Below, one piece after another: positions 1 through 6,000 of a stretch of DNA of 7,163 nt. The notes beneath the pieces are model-generated. The model made no database searches, was not told the origin of the DNA, and worked only from the letters and a program-made list of their open reading frames with translations. Origin of the DNA: Gammaproteobacteria bacterium (GTDB lineage Bacteria > Pseudomonadota > Gammaproteobacteria > Pseudomonadales > Pseudohongiellaceae). The translations under genes and the position numbers were made by a program. The DNA lies in assembly GCA_007571115.1 (NCBI GenBank), contig RKSA01000123.1, positions 1 to 7,163 of the forward strand, in the 5' to 3' direction. Position 1 is the stretch's first letter. Every line of letters starts with the position of its first letter.

Positions 1-116
1 TCGCCGACGATCAGCACCGGCTTGCGCAAGGGCGCAACCAGCGAGACGTGTTCCTGCATTTCGAGGAAGCTCGCCGATTCGCCGATCATTCGCAGCAGCG
101 AGTTTGGCTCGGTCAT
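1..116 (-). CDS. pspF: PspF, psp operon transcriptional activator (N-terminal fragment)
   Basis: PspF is a sigma-54 enhancer-binding AAA+ ATPase that activates the psp operon and is held inactive by PspA. Only the first 38 codons are present; the gene runs off the left edge. The translated start reads MTEPNSLLRMIGESASFLEM and continues to PLRKPVLIVGE. This matches the start of PspF: no receiver domain, a short N-terminus, then the strand leading into the Walker A loop (the GE of GERGTGKE is just visible). The ATG at 116-114 is chosen because it puts the N-terminus at the family's usual length. No strong Shine-Dalgarno is visible ahead of it. It is divergent from pspA across a 236-bp spacer, the classic pspF/pspABC arrangement. 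The Walker B, GAFTGA and helix-turn-helix regions are not in the window, so their integrity cannot be judged. Confidence 0.87.
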   Translation of the reverse strand, partial: MTEPNSLLRMIGESASFLEMQEHVSLVAPLRKPVLIVG

Positions 117-230
117 GTCGTTCTGGCACCCATCGAATCAAGCTGCTGGTGCAAGCTACCACATGTTGGGGTTTCTCGCCATTTCGACAATTCCCGGCAT
201 ACAGCGTCTCTGCCTCTTTTTTATTCTAAA

Positions 231-243
231 TTTCAATATCTTG
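231..243 (+). promoter_or_regulatory. Candidate IHF-binding site between PspF enhancer and sigma-54 promoter
   Basis: TTTCAATATCTTG fits the IHF core consensus WATCAANNNNTTR with one mismatch (T for A at the second base). It has an AT-rich flank just upstream (about 214-232, including a T6 run), as favoured by IHF. It lies about 20-30 bp upstream of the -24 element. In known psp promoters IHF bends the DNA between the upstream PspF sites and the promoter, so the position is right. The PspF enhancer itself should lie further upstream, roughly 140-215, but I could not assign specific boxes there. Confidence 0.45.
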
Positions 244-260
244 CCTAACGCGATCGGTGT

Positions 261-277
261 TTGGCACGGATCGTGCT
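261..277 (+). promoter_or_regulatory. Sigma-54 (RpoN) -24/-12 promoter of the psp operon
   Basis: TTGGCACGGATCGTGCT matches the sigma-54 consensus YTGGCACGRNNNTTGCW closely. The invariant GG is at 263-264 and the invariant GC at 275-276, separated by exactly 10 bp. The predicted transcription start is about 12 bp after the GC, near 287-289, giving a pspA leader of roughly 65 nt. Position and orientation fit the PspF-dependent promoter of pspA. A possible TTG start at 284 lies at or before the predicted transcript start, which argues against an N-terminally longer PspA. Confidence 0.88.
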
Positions 278-338
278 TGAAGCTTGAGTGTGGTCGAGGC
301 GGAACGCCGACATGATCGCAAACTGACACGATCGCAAC

Positions 339-344
339 AGGAGG
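339..344 (+). promoter_or_regulatory. Strong ribosome binding site of pspA
   Basis: AGGAGG, a perfect anti-Shine-Dalgarno match, ends 8 nt before the ATG at 353. It fixes the PspA start and predicts heavy translation, consistent with PspA being the abundant effector of the operon. Confidence 0.8.
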
Positions 345-352
345 CATCAACC

Positions 353-1021
353 ATGAGCATTTTTTCGCGACTATCCGACATCATCAACTCGAACATCAGC
401 GCCCTGCTCGACAAGGCGGAAAACCCGGAAAAGCTGATCCGCATGGTCATTCAGGAAATGGAGGACACGCTAGTCGAAGTGCGTTCGAGCATCGCCAAGG
501 TGATCGCCGAAAAGAAAACCTTGACGCGCCGCCTCGAGCAATTGCGCAGCCAGGCCGAGGACTGGGAATACAAGGCCGAACTCGCCCTGTCCAAGGAGCG
601 CGATGATCTTGCCCGGGCCGCCTTGCTGGAAAAGGCCGCGATCCAGGCGCGGCTGGAAGCCGCCGAGTCCGACCTGTTCAAGCTCGACGAGACCCTCGAC
701 AAGCTCGACAGCGAGGTCAATCTGCTGCAGGACAAGCTGAACGATGCGCGAGCGAGGCAGAAAACCATCGTCATGCGAACCCGCGCCACGAGCACCCGGC
801 GCGACGTGCGCAAGCAGCTCGGCAACAAGGCGATTGACAATGCCATGGACAAGTTCGAGTATTACGAACGCAAGATCGACTTGATGGAAGGTCAGATCGA
901 TAGCGACGAGCTCGAGCAGCGCGGCCTGCAAGCCGAATTCGACGAGCTCGCCCGAGGCGAGAAGATCGACCAGGAGCTGCAGCAAATGAAAGACCGCCTG
1001 CAAGGCGGCAAGACAAAATAG
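353..1021 (+). CDS. pspA: PspA, phage shock protein A (membrane-protecting effector, PspF inhibitor)
   Basis: PspA is an ESCRT-III-like (PspA/Vipp1/IM30 family) coiled-coil protein. It binds stressed inner membrane to limit proton leakage and, unstressed, inhibits the PspF ATPase. The product is 222 residues, the same length as E. coli PspA. It opens with the amphipathic helix MSIFSRLSDIINSNISALLD, followed by the family signature NPEKLIRMVIQEMEDTLVEV (24-43). Long heptad-rich, charged helices fill residues 30-210. A short polar tail ends GGKTK. The ATG at 353 is chosen over the upstream TTG at 284 because it has AGGAGG in front and gives the family length. It is the first gene of the sigma-54 driven operon, 9 bp before pspB. 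Family assignment is secure; function is from the family. Confidence 0.97.
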   Translation: MSIFSRLSDIINSNISALLDKAENPEKLIRMVIQEMEDTLVEVRSSIAKVIAEKKTLTRRLEQLRSQAEDWEYKAELALSKERDDLARAALLEKAAIQARLEAAESDLFKLDETLDKLDSEVNLLQDKLNDARARQKTIVMRTRATSTRRDVRKQLGNKAIDNAMDKFEYYERKIDLMEGQIDSDELEQRGLQAEFDELARGEKIDQELQQMKDRLQGGKTK

Positions 1022-1030
1022 GCCGGAAAC

Positions 1031-1276
1031 ATGAATGTGTTCACTTTCATCATCACGCTGGTGGGGATGATCTTCCTCTTCATCACCTTCTGGATCGTGC
1101 TGGCATTGGCGAAAGACCACCTGAAAAGGCCACGCAAGGGCAAACCCGTCGCGGACCACGATCTCGAGCGGCTTGCGGCGATGGCCGATTCGCTGGGCGA
1201 ACGCATCGAGGTGCTCGAATCGATCCTCGACGCCGAAGTTCCCGACTGGAGAGAGCAGCATGAGCCGGCGAGCTGA
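1031..1276 (+). CDS. pspB: PspB, phage shock envelope stress sensor/coactivator
   Basis: PspB is a small inner-membrane protein that works with PspC to sense envelope stress and release PspF from PspA. The product is 81 residues. There is one N-terminal membrane segment (about 4-27, rich in F, I, L and V), then a basic stretch KRPRKGK (32-38). A cytoplasmic coiled-coil helix leads to the PspB hallmark ERIEVLESILDAEVPDWRE (57-75). E. coli PspB carries the near-identical ERIQALESILDAEHPNWR. The ATG at 1031 follows the pspA stop by 9 bp, with only a modest GGAAA-type ribosome site. The gene overlaps pspC by 17 bp, so translational coupling is likely. It is slightly longer than E. coli PspB (74 residues) through its C-terminal tail EQHEPAS. 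Confidence 0.94.
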   Translation: MNVFTFIITLVGMIFLFITFWIVLALAKDHLKRPRKGKPVADHDLERLAAMADSLGERIEVLESILDAEVPDWREQHEPAS

Positions 1277-2051
1277 ATTGCGACTGCGCAAGTCGAACGC
1301 CGTCTGGCTCGGCGTTTGCAGCGGCATCGCCGCGTGGCTCGGAATCCCGGCGGCACTGGCGCGAACGATCTTCGTCGTCGGTGTGCTATTGTGGACGCCG
1401 CTGATTCTCGGCTATTTCGTCATGTACTACTGCATGGACCGCGACGTGTTCCGCGACCGCACCTGGGACGAACTCAACCCTTCCCGGGCCGCCGAACACC
1501 TGCGCAAGCTCGACTACCGCAAGCCGATCCATCGCAATACCCGGGACAAGTGCCTCGCCGGAGTCTGCGCGGGAATCGCCGACTATCTCGAAGTCAACTC
1601 GTTCTGGTTGCGCCTGCTTGCCGTGCTTTCGGGGTTCGTTTTCGGCCCTTTCACGATCATCGCCTATGTCGTCGCGATCTTCCTGCTCGACCCGGACCCC
1701 TTTCTCGAAGAGGAGCGATGGCAGAGATGGCAGCATCGCCGCCGGCAGCGACGCGCCCGGCGACGCGCGAAAAAGGAAAGCCGCGCACAATCCCAGGAGC
1801 AATACGAAAGGCAGCAATGGCAGCGGCGGCAGAAATACTGGGAGCAATACCGGGAAAAGCACCGCAAGCCCGAAGCTGACGAAGCGCCGAACTCCCAGGA
1901 CGAGGCGCCGGGCCGCGAGCCTCGCGACACTCGCAATCAGGCCGGTGCATGCGCCAGCACGTTCCGCGAGCTGGAGAAGCGCCTGCGATCGATCGAGTCG
2001 TACATGACTTCGAAACGCTTTCGCCTGCATTGCGAGATCAAGCGCGCATGA
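1260..2051 (+). CDS. pspC: PspC with two tandem PspC domains and a long charged linker
   Basis: PspC is the inner-membrane partner of PspB in the phage-shock sensor; stress exposes its cytoplasmic part, which binds PspA. The product is 263 residues, more than twice E. coli PspC (119). Residues 8-64 form one PspC domain (GVCSGIAAWLGIP, membrane stretch about 36-58). Residues 91-148 form a second (GVCAGIADYLEVN, membrane stretch about 116-143, ending LLDPDPF). Residues 152-205 are very rich in R, Q, W and K. Residues 206-228 are acidic and polar. The C-terminus FRELEKRLRSIESYMTSKRF (235-254) matches the E. coli PspC tail around LREMERYVTS, supporting a genuine operon PspC rather than a generic PspC-domain protein. 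The ATG at 1260 is preceded by GGAGAGAG 4 nt upstream. The stop overlaps the next start as ATGA. Confidence 0.93.
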   Translation: MSRRAELRLRKSNAVWLGVCSGIAAWLGIPAALARTIFVVGVLLWTPLILGYFVMYYCMDRDVFRDRTWDELNPSRAAEHLRKLDYRKPIHRNTRDKCLAGVCAGIADYLEVNSFWLRLLAVLSGFVFGPFTIIAYVVAIFLLDPDPFLEEERWQRWQHRRRQRRARRRAKKESRAQSQEQYERQQWQRRQKYWEQYREKHRKPEADEAPNSQDEAPGREPRDTRNQAGACASTFRELEKRLRSIESYMTSKRFRLHCEIKRA

Positions 2052-2653
2052 AGTTCTGCCAGCACTGCGCCGGGCCGGTGCAGCACCTCGTTCCCGAGGG
2101 AGACCACCGCCTGCGCCACTACTGCCCCGCCTGCGATGTCGTGTTCTACCAGAATCCGCGCAACGTCGTCGGCGCGGTGCCGGTCAGCGACGATGGCCGC
2201 ATCCTGCTCTGCAAGCGCGGCATCGAGCCAAGGCTCGGCAAGTGGACCTTGCCGGCGGGCTTCATGGAAAACGGCGAATCGACCCACCAGGGAGCGGCCC
2301 GGGAGACGATGGAGGAAGCCGGAGCGCGAATCGCCTTCGACGAACACGCCCTGTACACCCTGTTCAACCTGCCCCGGATCGACCAGGTCTACCTGTTCTT
2401 CCGCGCTCGCATCGTCTCGATGGACCGCGGATTCACCGAGGAAACCGTGGCGGTGCAGCTTTTCGGCGAAAACGAGATCCCCTGGAGCGAAATCGCTTTT
2501 CCGGTGGTCTCGATCACCCTCGAACAGTATTTCGAGGATCTGCGAACGCAGTGCTTCCCGGTGCGCATGTTCGATGTGGTGCGCAATGGCGAGCGCATCG
2601 ACAAGAGCCTGATCAGCGTCAGCCCGCCAGATTTGCGCAGCGAAGCACGCTGA
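2048..2653 (+). CDS. Nudix hydrolase with N-terminal zinc ribbon
   Basis: This is a cytoplasmic Nudix-family pyrophosphohydrolase; substrates of the family are nucleoside diphosphates linked to another group, and the exact substrate cannot be read here. The product is 201 residues. An N-terminal zinc ribbon has two CxxC pairs (C4/C7 and C26/C29), as in the Nudix_N_2 type. The Nudix box (71-93) is complete: G71, E77, R85, E86, E89, E90 and G92 all fit GX5EX7REUXEEXGU, so the enzyme should be active. A longer in-frame ORF exists upstream, but the ATG at 2048 starts right at the zinc ribbon (MKFCQHC) and overlaps the pspC stop by 4 nt (ATGA). This implies translational coupling and co-expression with the psp operon. 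Only a weak GAGA ribosome site precedes it. The 3' end overlaps the convergent yqfO gene by 35 bp. NudC-like NADH/NAD-cap hydrolases also have a zinc ribbon but are longer, so I do not assign that name. Confidence 0.92.
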   Translation: MKFCQHCAGPVQHLVPEGDHRLRHYCPACDVVFYQNPRNVVGAVPVSDDGRILLCKRGIEPRLGKWTLPAGFMENGESTHQGAARETMEEAGARIAFDEHALYTLFNLPRIDQVYLFFRARIVSMDRGFTEETVAVQLFGENEIPWSEIAFPVVSITLEQYFEDLRTQCFPVRMFDVVRNGERIDKSLISVSPPDLRSEAR

Positions 2654-2951
2654 AGGCGACTTCCTCGTAGGGATGCGCGCGACGCATCGCCGCGACGACG
2701 GCAGCGACGAGGCTGGCGGCACAGATCATCTCAACCTTGAACTCGGCGACGGTCTCGACCTTGCCCGTTTGCCCGAGCCAGGGCGAGCTGCCTTCGAGGG
2801 GCCGGTACTGGCCCTGGCCAAGCGTTTGCCAAGCGCAACTGTCGTAGTCGCCGACCCGGCCAGCGCCTGCGGCGAACATCGCGTTCTTTACCGTCTCCAA
2901 ATGCGATTCGGGAACGTAGAACTCGATCTTGCACAGGTTTTCCCCACTCAT
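2619..2951 (-). CDS. YqfO/NIF3-type small protein (CutA/PII-like fold)
   Basis: This 110-residue protein matches the stand-alone YqfO family, the domain also inserted in NIF3/YqfO proteins with a PII/CutA-like ferredoxin fold. Recognisable family blocks are FYVPESHLETVKNAMFAAGA (11-30), GDYDSCAWQTLGQGQYRPLE (34-53) and the HPYEE motif (93-97). The molecular role of the family is not established; a trimeric ligand- or metal-binding regulator is the usual guess. The ATG at 2951 gives the expected N-terminus a few residues before the first strand. The ribosome site is poor. The gene is convergent with the Nudix gene and shares 35 bp at the 3' ends. It lies 121 bp downstream of purL on the same strand, with the 10-bp repeat tract filling the gap. 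It could therefore be expressed from purL read-through or from a promoter within or beside the repeats. Confidence 0.9.
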   Translation of the reverse strand: MSGENLCKIEFYVPESHLETVKNAMFAAGAGRVGDYDSCAWQTLGQGQYRPLEGSSPWLGQTGKVETVAEFKVEMICAASLVAAVVAAMRRAHPYEEVAFSVLRCANLAG

Positions 2952-2960
2952 CTCGACTGT

Positions 2961-3050
2961 CTCATTTCGTTAATTTTCGTTTATTTTCGCCTATTTGCGC
3001 TTATTTTCGCCTAATTTCGCCTATTTTCTTCTAATTTCTGCTTATTCTGG
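2961..3050. repeat. Nine degenerate 10-bp tandem repeats (phased A/T tracts) upstream of yqfO
   Basis: The plus strand shows a strict 10-bp period with consensus YTAWTTTCGC (GCGAAAWTAR on the minus strand). Nine units fit without any indel. The core five or so (2971-3020) match best and the edge units decay. The period is not a multiple of three and the tract lies between the purL stop (3073) and the yqfO start (2951), so it is noncoding. Every unit places a 3-5 bp T (minus-strand A) run on the same helical face, which predicts intrinsic bending. The tract is AT-rich within a GC-rich genome. Possible roles (inference): bent-DNA promoter element for yqfO, binding array for an AT-preferring protein, or A-rich leader RNA. 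Confidence 0.88.
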
Positions 3051-3057
3051 CAACATG

Positions 3058-3071
3058 TGTCAATCATGACA
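3058..3071. promoter_or_regulatory. Perfect palindrome TGTCA-N4-TGACA between purL and yqfO
   Basis: TGTCAATCATGACA has two perfect 5-bp arms separated by 4 bp. It starts 2 bp beyond the purL stop and sits just upstream (in the yqfO sense) of the 10-bp repeats. No U-run follows in the purL direction, so it does not look like an intrinsic terminator. The form fits a dimeric repressor operator, but no regulator can be named. Confidence 0.3.
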
Positions 3072-3072
3072 T

Positions 3073-6000
3073 TCAATCGAACCAGGCCCTGGCATTGCGG
3101 AACAGTCGCAGCGCCGGGGCGTCTTCGCCGTGATTGTCGGGCCGCCAGGAGTTCTGGCAGGCGCGAAACACGCGCTCGGGATGCGGCATGAGGATCGTCA
3201 CGCGGCCGTCCTCGTTGCACACGCCGGCGATGGCATCGGTGGCGCCATTCGGGTTGGCGGGATACCGCTCGGCGACATTGCCGCGATTGTCCACATAGCG
3301 CAAGGCGACCCTTCCTGCCAGGGAGGCGCTGTCGACGCCTGCGGCGAAGCTGGCGCGGCCTTCGCCGTGGGCGATGGCTAGGGGGAAGCGGCTGCCAGCA
3401 ATTCCGGCGAAGAACGCCGAAGCGCTCGGCTCGACCTGCACCATGGTGAAACGCGCCTCGAACTGTTCGGAAAGATTGCGCTCGAAAGAGGGCCAGGCGC
3501 CGCTGCCGGGAATCAGCTCGCGCAGCAGCGAGAGCATCTGGCAGCCGTTGCAGACTCCGAGGCTCAAGGTGGCAGAATCATGAAAAAACGATTCGAATTG
3601 CTCGCGCAGCGCCCCGTTGCGGAGAATCGACTGGGCCCAGCCGCCACCGGCGCCGAGCACGTCGCCAAACGAGAAGCCACCACACGCGGCCAGGGTCTGG
3701 AAATCCTCGAGCCTGGCAGCGCCTGAGGCAAGCTCGCTCATGTGTACATCGACCGCCTCGAAACGTGCCCGGGCAAAAGCCGCAGCCATCTCGAGCTGGC
3801 CATTGACACCCTGCTCGCGCAGGATCGCCACCCGGGGGGGGCTGCCGACATTGACATATGGCGCGGTGATGTCCTGCTGTGGATCGAAGCCAAGGTGGAA
3901 AGCGATTCCCGGATCATCGGCGTCGAGCAGGGAATCGTATTCCTGCCGCGCGCATTCGGCGTTGTCGCGCAGGCTTTGCAGGTGAAAGCTCGTTGCCGCC
4001 CAGCGCCTTTGCAGCTCGACCCGCGAACGGCGATAGATTTCACGCTCGCCGATGCGGATCGTTACCTCGCCGTTCGTCGCTGGCGCACCGATGTCGTGCA
4101 GGCACGAGGCGAGCCCATGGCTGGCAGCGAGCTCGCCCAGGGCCGGCACATCGCCAGCGCGGACTTGCAGAACCACGCCGATTTCCTCGCTGAACAAGGC
4201 CGGCAGGGCATCGGTGCCAGCGGGCAATTGCAATTCGAGCCCGCAACGGCCGGCGAAGGCCATTTCGAGGACGGTGGCGAGCAGGCCGCCGTCGGAACGG
4301 TCGTGGCAGGCCAGCACGTAGCCTCGCGCGCGGCATTCGGCGAGCAGCGCGAACAGGCTGCGCAGGGCTGCGGGATCCTCCACATCGGGAGGAGAGCCGA
4401 CGATGCGGCGATAGACCTGGCCGAGCGCCGAGCCTCCCAGGCGATCGCGGCCATTGCCGAGATCGAGCAGCAGCAAGCGGCTCGGCGCCGAGTCGATGCG
4501 CAGTTGCGGAGTCCACGTGCGGCGCACGTCCCGGACCGGCGCGAAAGCGCTGATGACGAGGGACAACGGCGCTGCCATGCCTCGTTGCGCACCGTCCGGC
4601 GCCTGCCAGACGGTGCGCATCGACATCGAGTCCTTGCCCACCGGGATGCAGATTCCGAGCGCCGGGCAAAATTCCTTCGCGACCGCAGCCACCGTCGCGT
4701 ACAGCCTGGCGTCCTCGTCGCCGTGGCCCGCTGCGGCCATCCAGTTCGCCGAAAGCTTGATGTCGCCGAGCCTGGCAACGTCGGCACTGACGATATTGGT
4801 GAGCGCTTCCGCCACCGCCATGCGCCCCGATGCCGGAGCGTCGAGCAGGGCGAGCGGCGCCCTTTCGCCCATGGCCATGGCTTCGCCGCAGTAGCCGCGA
4901 TATGAGCTGCAAGTCACCGCGACGTCGGCCACGGGAGTTTGCCAGGGGCCCACCATCTGGTCGCGGCTGACGAGGCCAGTAATCGCGCGATCGCCGATGG
5001 TGACGAGGAAAGCCTTGCTCGCCACCACCGGCAAGGCAAGCACGCGCTCGACGGCATCGGCGAGCTCGATGCCTGTGGTGTCGAAGCTTCCCGTTCGCGG
5101 CGGTGGAGAGACGGCCCTGCGGTGCATCGCCGGCGGCTTGCCGAACAATAGCTCCAGTGGCACGTCGATCGGGCGATTGCCGAAGCGCTCGTCGGTCAGG
5201 CTCAGGCGCTTGGCGGCCACGGTTGTGCCGACCACCGCGAAGGGGCAGCGCTCGCGCTGGCAAATCGCGGCGAATCGCGGCAGATCGGCCGCATCGATCG
5301 CGAGCACGTAGCGCTCCTGGGCTTCGTTGCACCAAAGCTCGAGAGGGGAAAGCCCCGCTTCCGCGCTCGGAATCGCGCCCAGGGAAAACGCTCCGCCAAG
5401 GCCGGCATCCTTGACGAGTTCGGGAAGGGCATTGGCGAGGCCGCCAGCGCCGACATCGTGGATGAAGCGAATCGGGTTGGCCTCGCCAAGCTGCCAGCAC
5501 GAATCGATCACTTCCTGGCAGCGCCTTTGCATTTCCGGGTTGTCGCGCTGCACCGAGGCGAAATCGAGCTCCTCGCTCGCCGAACCCGAGGCCATCGAGG
5601 AGGCCGCGCCGCCACCGAGCCCGATCAGCATCGCCGGGCCACCGAGCACGACGAGTTTCGCCCCTGCCTCGACCTTGCTCTTGCGCACCTGCCCTGGGCG
5701 GATGTTGCCGAGGCCACCGGCGATCATGATTGGCTTGTGGTAGCCGCGCAGCTCGCCATCGACGCGCTCCTCGAAACTGCGGAAATAGCCGCACAGTGCC
5801 GGGCGGCCGTATTCGTTGTTGAAAGCCGCACCGCCGATGGGGCCATCGAGCATGATTTCGAGGGCCGAGGCGAGCTGTGCCGGCTTGCCGAAATCTTCTT
5901 CCCAGGGCTGGGGGAAGCCGGGGATGCGCAAATGGGAAACGCTGAAGCCGGTCAGACCGGCCTTGGGCTTGGCGCCGATTCCCGTTGCGCCTTCGTCGCG

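Noticed and set aside
158..167. Shared CAACATGTG word in the pspF-pspA spacer (minus strand) and at 3051-3059
   Set aside because: Only 9 bp and with no matching flanks; chance similarity is the simplest explanation.
284..352. Extended PspA start at TTG 284
   Set aside because: It lies at or before the predicted sigma-54 transcript start, has no ribosome site, and would add 23 residues absent from PspA.
470..1327. Minus-strand 285-residue ORF across pspA/pspB
   Set aside because: Antisense of well-conserved pspA and pspB; low-complexity leucine-rich sequence typical of shadow frames.
2672..2688. Perfect hairpin GATGCG-CGCGA-CGCATC as a terminator after the Nudix gene
   Set aside because: It has no T-run after it and lies in the coding sequence of yqfO around the HPYEE region; most likely chance.
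2673..3014. Plus-strand ORF of 113 residues
   Set aside because: It is the antisense shadow of yqfO and then runs into the noncoding 10-bp repeats; its sequence has no family resemblance.
3742..4905. Plus-strand 387-residue ORF
   Set aside because: Antisense shadow of purL; the opposite frame encodes conserved PurL motifs throughout.
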